NCBI GenBank assembly: GCA_050948665.1
Contig: JBMNEH010000001.1
Span: 1,426,001-1,490,000 of the forward strand
Direction of reading: 5' to 3'
Source: JBMNEH01 sp050948665
GTDB lineage: Bacteria > Bacillota > Clostridia > Christensenellales > UMGS416
DNA length: 64,000 nt
Under the pieces are notes generated by a model, which worked only from the letters and a program-made list of their open reading frames with translations, searched no databases and had not been told where the DNA came from. The translations under genes and the position numbers were made by a program. This document shows, one piece after another, positions 36,121 to 44,916 of this stretch (the stretch's first letter is position 1; each line of letters begins with the position of its first letter).

Positions 36121-37377
36121 TTACTTGGCCTCCTTCTTCTCATGTATACCATATAGAACCGGATTAGTTATGTTCATACTGACCATCAGCTTCATAAGGA
36201 ACTTTGTAACCATTACAGCGGTAAACAACGATACCAGAATACCAATAATTAATGTAATCGCATATCCTTTTACAGAACCGGTTCCATAGAACAGGAGTAC
36301 AACTGCCGCAATCAAGGTGGTAATGTTAGAGTCTAGTATTGTTGTGAAAGCCTGTTTAAAAGAGGACTGAAAGGCAAACTTAAGCGACTTGCCTTCCTTT
36401 ATTTCCTCACGGAAGCATTCAAATATAATCACATTAGAATCCACCGCCATACCGATACCAAGAATAATTCCCGCAATACCTGGTAGCGAAAGCTGAACAC
36501 CGGGAATTACTGCCAAGAAGAACAATACAAGTATTACATAAACAACCAAAGCAATATCCGCAGCAACACCTGGAAGACCATAAACTGCAACCATAAAAAT
36601 CAAAATAAAGGCCATGCCGATAGCACCGGCTAGCAGTGCACTTTCAATAGCGCCCTCGCCCAAGGTAGGCGATATGGTACTGGTGTTCAACTGGTTCAGC
36701 TCCAAAGGAAGAGCGCCGCTCTCAATCTGTACCGCAAGGTTCTTTGCCGATTCAGCGGTAAAACTCCCCTGTATGTATCCCTCTCCACCGGATATTTCTG
36801 TCTGCACTATAGCAGAAGATATGATTTTACCATCCAATAGGATGTCTATCGTCTGACCAAGGTAGGTCTTTGTCGCTGCGGCAAAAGCAGCGGCACCCTC
36901 GCTATCCAGTTTAAAAGCAACCACAAAACCAGCGGTATCTAAATAAGCTGAGCGTGCGGAAACAATGTTGTCACCGTACATGATGTGCTCACCGTTGGGA
37001 CCGACAAATTCCAAAACCGCCGGTGTACCGATAAGCTCCATAACCTTGTTGGGATCGGATACATCAGGAATTTCAACCCGGATACGGTTGGTGCCTTGCT
37101 GCGTAATAGTCGCCTCGGTGTAACCCTGCCCATCCAGACGGCGGCGGAGAACTTCCATAGTAGTGCCAAGTTTTGTAGCAAACTCTTCCACTCCCTCATC
37201 CTCTGCCTCAAAAACGGCGTAAACACCGCCCCTGAGATCCAGTCCAAGGCTGATGGCCTGTCCGATAGGTAAAATATCGTACAGCCCCACTGTTACGCCA
37301 AAGATCTCCAGCAAGCCAACACCAACAATAGCGATAACAATCGCTAAAAAGATGATAACGGCTGACTTCTTTGACAT
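36121..37377 (-). CDS. secD: Protein translocase subunit SecD
   Basis: 418 residues. SecD signature GLDLRGGVYAVFE in the first extracytoplasmic region, the P1 region with VEIPDV, and the conserved AVDSNVIIFECFREE in the membrane domain. Shorter than E. coli SecD, as usual in Firmicutes where the long P1 insert is reduced. GGAGAG precedes the ATG. A promoter lies about 70 nt upstream, so secDF is probably a separate unit from the SCIFF genes. Confidence 0.96.
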   Translation of the reverse strand: MSKKSAVIIFLAIVIAIVGVGLLEIFGVTVGLYDILPIGQAISLGLDLRGGVYAVFEAEDEGVEEFATKLGTTMEVLRRRLDGQGYTEATITQQGTNRIRVEIPDVSDPNKVMELIGTPAVLEFVGPNGEHIMYGDNIVSARSAYLDTAGFVVAFKLDSEGAAAFAAATKTYLGQTIDILLDGKIISSAIVQTEISGGEGYIQGSFTAESAKNLAVQIESGALPLELNQLNTSTISPTLGEGAIESALLAGAIGMAFILIFMVAVYGLPGVAADIALVVYVILVLFFLAVIPGVQLSLPGIAGIILGIGMAVDSNVIIFECFREEIKEGKSLKFAFQSSFKQAFTTILDSNITTLIAAVVLLFYGTGSVKGYAITLIIGILVSLFTAVMVTKFLMKLMVSMNITNPVLYGIHEKKEAK

Positions 37378-37446
37378 CTTCGCTCTCCTTACCTAACTAT
37401 AAAAATGGCTTCCAGCCAACTAACTTGCTCCGTAAAGCACTGAATT

Positions 37447-37475
37447 ATTATATAAGGATTTTTTTAAAAGGTCAA
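37447..37475 (-). promoter_or_regulatory. Promoter of secDF
   Basis: Minus strand: -35 TTGACC (37475-37470), 17-nt spacer, -10 TATAAT (37452-37447). It lies between the end of the SCIFF maturase gene and secD. Confidence 0.75.
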
Positions 37476-37492
37476 CTTCCATTCCTAATTTC

Positions 37493-38860
37493 TTATTGCA
37501 GCCTCGTTTTTTCTTCCGGCATCTCCGCAATTTGCAGACCAATGGCACACTCTATCCGCTTACGCTCTATATCGCACTCCATGAAATAAGGCTTACTGAT
37601 ATCACCGTTCCGGTGCCAGGCGTTGGCAGCGCAACCACCGGAACAATAGAACCTGCACCAGCAATCTCTACAACTTTCCTTATGCAACAGATTGTTATTG
37701 CGAAACTTTTCCTGCAAAGCAACGTTAAAAGAACCATCCTGTATGTTACCCATGACCCACCGGGATTCACCTACAAATTGATGGCAAGGATATATGCTTC
37801 CGTCCGGAGCGACCGCCACATACTCATTTCCAGCACCGCAGCCGGTAAGACGTTTAATGGCACAGGGACCATTCTCCAAATTGAGCATAAAATGGAAGAA
37901 GTTAAACCACTCCCCCTTACTACGCCCCTCCAACATTCGGGAAGCTAGCCTATCATACTCTGCTTTAATCGTCTCGAGATGTTCTGGCAGCAAAGAATAC
38001 GGCATTCTCGGATCGGTTACTACGGGCTCAACAGAAATCTGATCAAACCCGTTCCGGAAGATATATCCCACATCCGCAGCAAAATCCAAGTTGTTTCTCG
38101 TGAAAGTACCACGGATATAGTAATCTTTATCTTCCCGGGCACCTACAAGTTTTTTCGCATTGGCAAGAATCTGTGCATGGGAACCTCTGCCCTCCGGGGA
38201 GGGGCGCAGTTTATCGTGCACCTCAGGCCGCCCATCCAACGAAATCACAAGGTTTGCCATCTCCCGGTTGATGAAATCTATCATATCATCAGTTATGAAG
38301 TAAGCATTAGTGGTCAAAGTAAACCGTATTTCCTTATTATGCACTTTTTCCAACTGGCGTCCATAAGAAACAACAGCCTTCACAGCGTCAAAATTTACAG
38401 TGGGTTCACCCCCAAAGAAATCCACCTCGAGATGCTTTCGTTTTCCTGATTTCTCAATAAGCCAATCCAAGGCTTTCATGCCAATTTCTGACGGCATAAG
38501 GCACCTACCACCATGGAAAGCTCCGGTTCCGGCAAAGCAATAAGCACAACGCAAATTACAATCATGCGCAATGTTCAAGCATAAAGACTTCACAACACCC
38601 TGGGTGTTAATATCGATGTTCTGATCTTCCCAAGGAGTAAAGAGCATACCTTTGCCAAATAACAATTGTATATCGATCATTACATCGTCCAACATAGTAA
38701 CTTGATAACTGCCAGCAAGGGAATCCCGAGCCTGCATCATAGTCATTCCCTGCTCCATCTTCTGTAGAAATGTGTAGGTCAAATCATCCACAACATGGAT
38801 GGAGCCACTTGCAGGATCTAAAACAATATTGTGACCCAAAGATTGAAAAGCATGAATCAT
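37493..38860 (-). CDS. scfB: Thioether cross-link-forming SCIFF peptide maturase (radical SAM, SPASM)
   Basis: 455 residues. An N-terminal domain of about 85 residues (RiPP recognition-like) precedes the radical SAM motif C101xxxC105xxC108 (CNLRCAYC). A C-terminal SPASM domain holds many cysteines (GCGAGNE, PCHQF, and CRDCWCRFYCSGGC) for auxiliary clusters. It installs thioether bonds between cysteines and threonine-type carbons of the SCIFF peptide. It follows the SCIFF gene with only an attenuating hairpin between. AAAGAGG precedes the ATG. Confidence 0.96.
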   Translation of the reverse strand: MIHAFQSLGHNIVLDPASGSIHVVDDLTYTFLQKMEQGMTMMQARDSLAGSYQVTMLDDVMIDIQLLFGKGMLFTPWEDQNIDINTQGVVKSLCLNIAHDCNLRCAYCFAGTGAFHGGRCLMPSEIGMKALDWLIEKSGKRKHLEVDFFGGEPTVNFDAVKAVVSYGRQLEKVHNKEIRFTLTTNAYFITDDMIDFINREMANLVISLDGRPEVHDKLRPSPEGRGSHAQILANAKKLVGAREDKDYYIRGTFTRNNLDFAADVGYIFRNGFDQISVEPVVTDPRMPYSLLPEHLETIKAEYDRLASRMLEGRSKGEWFNFFHFMLNLENGPCAIKRLTGCGAGNEYVAVAPDGSIYPCHQFVGESRWVMGNIQDGSFNVALQEKFRNNNLLHKESCRDCWCRFYCSGGCAANAWHRNGDISKPYFMECDIERKRIECAIGLQIAEMPEEKTRLQ

Positions 38861-38877
38861 AAAAAACCTCTTTCATG

Positions 38878-38910
38878 GAAAAAGCAGTAATGGACACCCA
38901 TCACTGCTTT
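38878..38910 (-). terminator. Attenuator-type hairpin between SCIFF peptide and maturase genes
   Basis: 13-bp stem (AAAGCAGTGATGG / CCATTACTGCTTT on the minus strand, one G-T pair) followed by TTTTTCC. Located 16 nt after the SCIFF stop. It would leave most transcripts encoding only the peptide, with partial readthrough to the enzyme. Confidence 0.8.
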
Positions 38911-38925
38911 AATAGCTAGTTTATA

Positions 38926-39069
38926 TCAGTTCTTCTTGGCACAGGGCTGGTTTGCCACGGTGCAGGAAGTCTTGCAGGCAGATTGGCAGGAAGCCTGGCA
39001 TTCTCCGCAACCACCTGTCTTCACCGTATCCTTCAAACAACCCTTTACGACAGTCTTGATGTGCGTCAT
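38926..39069 (-). CDS. scfA: Six-cysteine peptide SCIFF precursor
   Basis: A 47-residue RiPP precursor. It begins MTHIKTVVKG and contains the SCIFF core CGECQASCQSACKTSC. Cysteines are at 11, 21, 24, 28, 32, 36 and 43, seven in all; the six spread from 21 to 43 match the family core and C11 is additional. GGGAGG lies 8 nt before the ATG, and a strong promoter lies just upstream. The maturase gene follows on the same strand. SCIFF is nearly universal in Clostridia, but its function is not established. Confidence 0.95.
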   Translation of the reverse strand: MTHIKTVVKGCLKDTVKTGGCGECQASCQSACKTSCTVANQPCAKKN

Positions 39070-39099
39070 CTCGCAACCTCCCTAAAAGATTCCTTTGTT

Positions 39100-39128
39100 A
39101 TTATACACGAACCAAAAGAATCTCGCAA
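39100..39128 (-). promoter_or_regulatory. Promoter of the SCIFF genes
   Basis: Minus strand: -35 TTGCGA (39128-39123), 17-nt spacer, -10 TATAAT (39105-39100), 31 nt before the SCIFF start codon. Confidence 0.75.
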
Positions 39129-39159
39129 GTTTTTCATGGAAGTTTATACAAGCTGCAGC

Positions 39160-39600
39160 TAATCACCGATTTTTCCTCTATGTATAGCACTTCATCAACC
39201 GCGAAGCCACTTCCCGACATCAATATCTGCCTGCGAATCGGCTTGGAAAAAGGAAACCTCTGGAGACAGTATATTGACCATACCCCATTTCTTTGTAATC
39301 ATCAATATAGGCATAGAATCTTTCGAGCGCAACTTCTCCCGCATGCCTTTTGCCACCAATTTATCTCACATATCGTACAGCCAAGCATGTTGCTCTGCTT
39401 AGTAGTGAGTTCTGTAGCAGCGGTTTTGGCAAAGCTCCATCTTAATTCTTTTCCATCAGGCCTCACCAAAATCTTACCATCCAGTTAGAACCCGGCTGCC
39501 CTGGAAGAAATGTGAAGACCTTCATGACCGCCACATCGTCAATCGGCGCAAAAAGATTCCTGCATAATCGGTGTGATGTCCCTTCAGATAAATGGATACA
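39160..39600 (-). pseudogene. Possible decayed gene with coding-like fragments in three frames
   Basis: On the minus strand, consecutive stretches read like protein but in different frames: near 39570-39470 a segment ending TFLPGQPGSN, near 39480-39360 LDGKILVRPDGKELRW, and near 39330-39230 a segment with ERFYAYIDDYKEMGYG. Each is interrupted by frameshifts or stops. This suggests a gene broken by several lesions. I cannot name the family. The overlapping plus-strand ORF (39180-39488) has no ribosome binding site and is treated as chance. Confidence 0.3.
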
Positions 39601-39604
39601 GTGT

Positions 39605-39915
39605 TTCCGAAGTGTGATATAAAAAAACAACAACTCACAGAAATCAGTGTGGATCCAAATCACAATAAGGTCTTTTTGATTTTCTGTTGGTAGAATACAC
39701 TATCTGTATCTATTCTATAAAATTATATATTATTCTCCATTATTAATTTTTAATTTCACTTGCTCCCTTGTATACTCTATTAATAAGCGTATTATCACCG
39801 AAGTTCCTGTAGCCAAATTGTCAGCTATCTTCAGCCAAATACTAAAGCCGCATACTCGATCCGGGATAGGATATCCGTAGCTACAGAAGTTATCATTATG
39901 TGCGCAAAAAACGGA
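39605..39915. other. Gene-poor stretch upstream of the possible pseudogene
   Basis: About 310 nt, very AT-rich around 39690-39780, no ORF with a ribosome binding site, no repeats recognised. It separates the yajC terminator from the SCIFF region. Confidence 0.4.
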
Positions 39916-39918
39916 TAT

Positions 39919-39943
39919 AAAAAGCGGCCTTCCGGCCGCTTTT
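39919..39943 (-). terminator. Intrinsic terminator after yajC
   Basis: Stem AAAAGCGGCC/GGCCGCTTTT with a TTCC loop and a T-run on the minus strand, 10 nt past the yajC stop. It ends the ruvCAB-queA-tgt-yajC unit. Confidence 0.88.
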
Positions 39944-39952
39944 AATTATACT

Positions 39953-40309
39953 TTACTTTGCGTCGGATTCCACATCGGGAGATTCTACATTTGAGATAGC
40001 CCTGCGCTCGATCACAAGCTCAACCTTCTGGGGACCCATAGCAATGGTTACCGTATCATCTTTCACCCGGGTAATAGTGCCGTAAAACCCACCGATGGTC
40101 TTAACATTGTCTCCTACCTTCAACTCAGCCAAAAGTTTGTTCAACGCCTTCTGCTTTTTCTGCTGAGGACGGATAAGGAGGAAATAAAAAACTACAACAA
40201 TCGCTACAAGGGGTAAAACCTGCAGTAATAAAGTGCCAATGCTATTGGAAGTAGCGCCTGTCGATGCCGTCGCAGCCTCCAGAAGTACCGTAATCATAAA
40301 TTTCGTCAT
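39953..40309 (-). CDS. yajC: Preprotein translocase subunit YajC
   Basis: 118 residues. One transmembrane helix (LPLVAIVVVFYFLLIRP) is followed by the signature RPQQKKQKALNKLL and a small cytoplasmic domain with VGDNVKTIGGFYG. It associates with SecDF; the secDF genes lie 2.6 kb downstream. AGAGGC precedes the ATG; an internal ATG four codons later is possible. Confidence 0.94.
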   Translation of the reverse strand: MTKFMITVLLEAATASTGATSNSIGTLLLQVLPLVAIVVVFYFLLIRPQQKKQKALNKLLAELKVGDNVKTIGGFYGTITRVKDDTVTIAMGPQKVELVIERRAISNVESPDVESDAK

Positions 40310-40366
40310 ATTAAGCCTCTCTTTCGAAAATACTCTTTCGTATTATATCTGAATCGAACAGCTTTT

Positions 40367-41509
40367 TCAATAGGTTTTCCACAAATCTTCTCTGGAATAC
40401 CCATAGTTTATAAAGAATTCATCTCTAAAGTCACCTAACCTATTCTCCCGGATTGCTTCACGTACCTGCCCCATTAAGTGTACCAGAAAGCGTAAATTAT
40501 GCCATGTCGCCAATCTAGCGGCAAGAATTTCCCGGGAATTAAACAGATGACGCAGGTATGCTCTGGAGTAATTCCGGCAACAATAGCAGTCACAAGCCTC
40601 ATCCACCGGGGAAAAATCCCGGGCATACTTCCCGTTCCGTACTACAAGCCGCCCTTTGCTTGTCATCAAAGTACCGGTACGGGCAGTTCGGGTGGGAAGA
40701 ACACAGTCAAACATATCTATTCCCCGAATCGCACCCTCTATCAGGCAATCGGGGCTGCCTACACCCATTAGATACCGCGGCTTGCTCTCCGGCAAATAAG
40801 GTATCAATTCCTCAAGCATACGGTACATGATGGGCTTTGGCTCTCCTACGCTTAACCCTCCGATGCCGTATCCAGGAAAATCCATAGCAGCTAATGTCTT
40901 TGCGGAAGCTATGCGCAAATCAGCGAACATGCCACCCTGTACTATCCCAAAGAGAGCTTGTCGCTCCGTATTGGCATGCGATTTTATACAACGCTCCGCC
41001 CAAAGGTGCGTAAGGGCATCAGACTTTTTTACCTCGTCATAATCAGACGGATAGGGGGAACAAACATCAAAGGCCATCATAATGTCCGAGCCAAGAGTGT
41101 TCTGCACCTCTATGGATTTCTCCGGAGTAAACATATGATAGGAGCCGTCAAGATGGGACTGAAAACGCACGCCTTCCCGAGACAGTTTCCGTAAACCGGA
41201 CAAGGAAAAAACTTGAAAGCCGCCACTGTCGGTAAGTATAGCCCCATCCCAGTGCATAAAACGATGCAGTCCTCCCGCTTCCCGAATCAAGTCATGGCCA
41301 GGACGAAGATACAGATGATATGTATTTGTCAGTATCAGATCCGCACCGATTTCGTGAATTTCTTCCGGGGTCATGGATTTTACAGTCGCTTGTGTTCCCA
41401 CGGGCATAAAAACAGGTGTTTCGATATCTCCATGGGGGGTATGCAGAATACCCAGCCTTGCGCCGGTTTGTTTACAGGTATGTATGTGATCGAAAGTCAC
41501 TGCTGGCAT
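40367..41509 (-). CDS. tgt: Queuine tRNA-ribosyltransferase (tRNA-guanine transglycosylase)
   Basis: 380 residues from the ATG at 41509 (AGGGGTG about 7 nt upstream, and 10 nt after the queA stop). The nucleophile region ILTDSGGFQVFSL, substrate loop GGLSVGEP, the insertion-guiding LPTRTARTGT and the zinc-binding CDCYCC are present. It exchanges guanine-34 for preQ1 in GUN tRNAs, the step before QueA. Confidence 0.96.
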   Translation of the reverse strand: MPAVTFDHIHTCKQTGARLGILHTPHGDIETPVFMPVGTQATVKSMTPEEIHEIGADLILTNTYHLYLRPGHDLIREAGGLHRFMHWDGAILTDSGGFQVFSLSGLRKLSREGVRFQSHLDGSYHMFTPEKSIEVQNTLGSDIMMAFDVCSPYPSDYDEVKKSDALTHLWAERCIKSHANTERQALFGIVQGGMFADLRIASAKTLAAMDFPGYGIGGLSVGEPKPIMYRMLEELIPYLPESKPRYLMGVGSPDCLIEGAIRGIDMFDCVLPTRTARTGTLMTSKGRLVVRNGKYARDFSPVDEACDCYCCRNYSRAYLRHLFNSREILAARLATWHNLRFLVHLMGQVREAIRENRLGDFRDEFFINYGYSREDLWKTY

Positions 41510-41519
41510 AAAATCACCC

Positions 41520-42545
41520 CTACACAATCAACATGGCATCGCCGAAGCTGAAAAACCTGTATTTCATATCTACAGCGATTCTGTATGCGCTGAGTATTTC
41601 TTCCTTGCCGGCAAAAGCTGAGACCATCATCAACAGAGTAGACTCCGGCAGGTGGAAATTCGTAATAAGCGCATCTACCCCGTGAAATGTGTATCCGGGG
41701 TAGATGAATATCTCCGTCTCTCCCGATCCAGGGTGTATCACGCCTGAGGTATCGGTAACTGTCTCCAGAGTACGAGCGGAAGTTGTTCCGGTGCATACGA
41801 TACGCCCGCCATTAATACGAATACGGTTCAGAATTTTCGCAGCTTCCGGGCTGACCTCATAATGCTCGGCATGCATATGATGATCCGTGACGTCGTCAAC
41901 CTTTACCGGACGAAAAGTTCCCAGGCCGACATGCAGAAGCACAGGCACCAACGAAATCCCCATTACACGTATTCTTTCAAAGAGTGGCGCTGTAAAATGC
42001 AGCCCGGCTGTGGGCGCAGCAACAGAACCGTTGATTCGAGAGTAAACCGTCTGATAACGTTCCCGATCCTCCAGTGTAGCATGAATATACGGAGGAAGCG
42101 GCATTGCTCCGCAACGGTCCAATACATTCTCAAACACACCTTCCCAAGTGAATTCTACCACACGGCGTCCTTCGTCAAGTACCTCAACAACACTGCCTGT
42201 AAGTAAACCATTGCCAAAAACATAAGTTCGTCCGAGAATTGCTCTTCGGGCCGGTCTAGACAATACCTCCCAACGGGTAGCATCCAACCTTTTGAGCAGG
42301 AGAAACTCCATTTCTCCGCTAGTATCCTTCCGCCTCCCGTACAAACGTGCAGGGATTACACGGGTTTCATTAATCACTAATGCATCTCCCGGGTGTAAAT
42401 AATTTGGCAAATCATAGAAGTGACGGTGTTCTATATGCCCGTTTCCCCGATTATAAACAAGTAAGCGGCTACTATCCCGGGGCTCTATAGGTGTTTGAGC
42501 AATCCTCTCTTGCGGTAGGTCATAATAAAAATCGCTTGTTTTCAA
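41520..42545 (-). CDS. queA: S-adenosylmethionine:tRNA ribosyltransferase-isomerase
   Basis: 341 residues. The start SDFYYDLPQERIAQ-P and the core PTAGLHFT, GTTSARTLET and FHLPESTLLMMVSAF are diagnostic of QueA, which forms epoxyqueuosine on tRNA. Upstream of tgt in the usual order. Confidence 0.96.
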   Translation of the reverse strand: MKTSDFYYDLPQERIAQTPIEPRDSSRLLVYNRGNGHIEHRHFYDLPNYLHPGDALVINETRVIPARLYGRRKDTSGEMEFLLLKRLDATRWEVLSRPARRAILGRTYVFGNGLLTGSVVEVLDEGRRVVEFTWEGVFENVLDRCGAMPLPPYIHATLEDRERYQTVYSRINGSVAAPTAGLHFTAPLFERIRVMGISLVPVLLHVGLGTFRPVKVDDVTDHHMHAEHYEVSPEAAKILNRIRINGGRIVCTGTTSARTLETVTDTSGVIHPGSGETEIFIYPGYTFHGVDALITNFHLPESTLLMMVSAFAGKEEILSAYRIAVDMKYRFFSFGDAMLIV

Positions 42546-42569
42546 CTGTTACTTTCTCCGATGCAACAC

Positions 42570-43655
42570 TTATTCCTGTAAAAGCGTAAGCTGCTCCCCA
42601 GAATCAATTGATTGTGCCGGAGGTGTGAAGCCCATATGTGCATACGCTGACGGTGTAAGAACCCTCCCTCTTGCGGTACGGTTTATAAAGCCGAGTTGCA
42701 GGAGATACGGTTCACAAACATCCTCAATCGTCGCCGCATCCTCTCCCGTAGATGCTGCCAGTGTATCCACTCCAACCGGACCTCCGCCATAGCTCTGTAT
42801 CATAGTCAACAAAACCCTCCTGTCCACATAATCCAACCCAAGGGCATCCACCTGCATCATATCCAATGCCTTTGCGGCAACTTCTTCCGTTACAATGCCC
42901 TCAGCCCGAACCTGTGCATAGTCTCTGACACGGCGCAGCAAACGGTTCGCTATGCGGGGAGTGCCCCGGGAACGACGTCCAATTTCCACAGCTCCTTCGT
43001 ACTCTATGTGTGCTCCTAAAATATCCGCCGAACGTTGCACAATCCGGGTAAGTTCCTCCACAGTATACAACTCAAGCCGACAAACTACACCAAATCGATT
43101 TAAAAACGGAGAAGAAAGCATACCTGCCCGAGTAGTCGCGCCTACGAGGGTAAAATGGGGTATATCCAGACGAATTGACCGGGCGCCCGTACCCTTCCCC
43201 AGAATAATATCCAGCTTAAAATCCTCCATCGCCGGATACAGCACTTCTTCCACCGCTTTACTCAAGCGATGGACCTCGTCCACAAAAAGCACATCCCCTT
43301 CTTGAAGGCTTGTCAATATTGCTGCCAAGTCTCCCGCGCGTTCTATGGCCGGGCCCGAGGTTATGCGCATCTGCGCTCCCATTGCGTTCGCAATGATGCC
43401 GGCAAGGGTGGTTTTTCCCAATCCGGGCGGACCGTGCAAAAGGACATGGTCCAATGTGTCACCCCTAAACTTTGCAGCCTCTATATAAATTGATAACTGT
43501 TCCTTTATCTTTTGCTGGCCAATGTATTCATTATCGTCTAACGTCATTGGACGCAGTGTCATCTCCTGCGCTCTATCGTCTCCGGTGATATAAGCTGCAG
43601 TGGGGCGATCCTTTGGTCTTTCCTCTTCGGAAAGAGGCATTTTACGATCGATCAT
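42570..43655 (-). CDS. ruvB: Holliday junction branch migration helicase RuvB
   Basis: 361 residues. AAA+ ATPase with Walker A GPPGLGKTTLA, Walker B LFVDEVHRL, the sensor TRAGMLSSPFLNRFG and the C-terminal winged helix (GFINRTARGRVLTPSAY). The roughly 35-residue N-terminal extension before TLDDNEYIGQ is longer than in E. coli but common in Firmicutes. It follows ruvA by 2 nt. Confidence 0.97.
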   Translation of the reverse strand: MIDRKMPLSEEERPKDRPTAAYITGDDRAQEMTLRPMTLDDNEYIGQQKIKEQLSIYIEAAKFRGDTLDHVLLHGPPGLGKTTLAGIIANAMGAQMRITSGPAIERAGDLAAILTSLQEGDVLFVDEVHRLSKAVEEVLYPAMEDFKLDIILGKGTGARSIRLDIPHFTLVGATTRAGMLSSPFLNRFGVVCRLELYTVEELTRIVQRSADILGAHIEYEGAVEIGRRSRGTPRIANRLLRRVRDYAQVRAEGIVTEEVAAKALDMMQVDALGLDYVDRRVLLTMIQSYGGGPVGVDTLAASTGEDAATIEDVCEPYLLQLGFINRTARGRVLTPSAYAHMGFTPPAQSIDSGEQLTLLQE

Positions 43656-43657
43656 TT

Positions 43658-44260
43658 TTACCTGCCTTTGCTTAAGCTTCTCAGTGCCGCCCGAATCAAG
43701 TCCTCCACAGCGCTACAGCTGCTGCGGTTCTGCTGAACTGCTTTTGCTGCTTCTGTCGAGGAGTAACCGAGTGCAATCAATGCCGCAATAGCGTCTTCTG
43801 TTATAATATCACTAAGCACAGCGATCGGCACCATACTCGTATCTCCTGCGAAAAAGCTATTTTCCACCTTTTCTTTCAGTTCCAGTATTAAACGTTCTGC
43901 TATCTTTTTCCCAATTCCTGGAACCCTTGCGATGGCACGGCTGTCTTCCGATACCAAAGCAATAGCCAATTCCCGTGCGGGCATTGTTGAAAGGATATTC
44001 ATAGCTAACTTAGGCCCTACCCCGGATACTCCAATCAATCGGAGAAACATTTTTTTGTCTTCATCGTTATCAAAGCCATAAAGAAGAAAAGAATCCTCTC
44101 TGACGTTCAGGACGGTATAAAGGAATGCTTCCTTACCTTTCTCCGGCAGCCTTGACAGAGTTTGGAGCCCTACTTGAACTTCCAGGCCAAGGCCGTGTGC
44201 TTCCATCACAATGGTATCTGTTGATTTACTCAGGATAATTCCTCTTACTGACGCAATCAT
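43658..44260 (-). CDS. ruvA: Holliday junction branch migration protein RuvA
   Basis: 200 residues, normal length. An N-terminal OB fold (MIASVRGIILSK), two helix-hairpin-helix motifs (GVGPKLAMNILS and VPGIGKKIAERLILEL) and the C-terminal RuvB-binding domain with ALGYSSTEA are present. Five nt after ruvC. Confidence 0.97.
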   Translation of the reverse strand: MIASVRGIILSKSTDTIVMEAHGLGLEVQVGLQTLSRLPEKGKEAFLYTVLNVREDSFLLYGFDNDEDKKMFLRLIGVSGVGPKLAMNILSTMPARELAIALVSEDSRAIARVPGIGKKIAERLILELKEKVENSFFAGDTSMVPIAVLSDIITEDAIAALIALGYSSTEAAKAVQQNRSSCSAVEDLIRAALRSLSKGR

Positions 44261-44265
44261 TTTCT

Positions 44266-44766
44266 CTACCTTATTTGATACTGCGCCCGGGCCGGGCGAG
44301 TGTTTGCATGGCAGATAGCAATTGCGACTGCATCTGCCGCATCATCCGGCTGAATGATATCTTTCATCCCCATGAGGATACGAACTGTCTCTTGAATCTG
44401 TCGCTTCTCAGCATGTCCGTAACCGCAGACTGCCAGTTTAATTTCCATAGGTGTATATTCAAATATCTGCTCTTCTGGGAGAGCATTAGCTACAGCTACC
44501 AACGAAGCACCGCGTGCTTGTGCAACATGCATAGCTGTTTTGATATTGCGATAGAAGAACAACTCCTCCAAGGCTACCGCGTCTGGTCGATGTTGGGCAA
44601 TCAATTGTTGAGTATCATGAAAAATCGTAGCAAGTCTTTGTGGAAAGGACATGTCCGGCGTAGTTTTCACTGTTCCGCAGTCCAACAGACGGTAACGGAT
44701 TCCGTCAGATTCTATGACACCAAACCCCACTGTTGCCAAGCCGGGGTCAATTCCCATAATCACCAT
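44266..44766 (-). CDS. ruvC: Crossover junction endodeoxyribonuclease RuvC
   Basis: 166 residues from the ATG at 44766. Catalytic acidic residues are in GIDPGLATVGFG, ALEELFFYRN and DAADAVAIAICH. The chosen start has AGGGGA 7 nt upstream and lies 19 nt after a strong promoter, which excludes an upstream ATG at 44847. It resolves Holliday junctions and begins the ruvCAB-queA-tgt-yajC unit. Confidence 0.96.
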   Translation of the reverse strand: MVIMGIDPGLATVGFGVIESDGIRYRLLDCGTVKTTPDMSFPQRLATIFHDTQQLIAQHRPDAVALEELFFYRNIKTAMHVAQARGASLVAVANALPEEQIFEYTPMEIKLAVCGYGHAEKRQIQETVRILMGMKDIIQPDDAADAVAIAICHANTRPARAQYQIR

Positions 44767-44784
44767 TGCACATTCCCCTGATTC

Positions 44785-44813
44785 ATTGTAAACCGTAAAA
44801 ACTTTTCCGTCAA
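44785..44813 (-). promoter_or_regulatory. Promoter of the ruvCAB-queA-tgt-yajC unit
   Basis: Minus strand: -35 TTGACG (44813-44808), 17-nt spacer, -10 TACAAT (44790-44785). The transcript leader would be only about 12 nt. Confidence 0.7.
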
Positions 44814-44858
44814 GAACCGCATCAGAACCAACCCATTCAACAATCATTCAAATAGGGG

Positions 44859-44895
44859 TTGCATATCCCTGTATAATAGTGTATATTATGCACAG
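44859..44895 (+). promoter_or_regulatory. Promoter of argGH with ARG-box-like operator
   Basis: -35 TTGCAT (44859-44864), 17-nt spacer, -10 TATATT (44882-44887). The sequence TGTATATTATGCA around the -10 (about 44880-44892) resembles one half-site pair of an ARG box (TGnAT...ATnCA) but is one base shorter than consensus, so ArgR control is only a possibility. Confidence 0.5.
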
Positions 44896-44916
44896 ATTAA
44901 GAAGGGAGCAGCTTTT

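Noticed and set aside
39180..39488. Plus-strand ORF of 102 codons opposite the possible pseudogene
   Set aside because: No ribosome binding site, no motif, and the coding-like signal lies on the minus strand.
44767..44847. Longer ruvC start at 44847
   Set aside because: The extension contains the promoter and no ribosome binding site, and family proteins start at the GIDPG strand.
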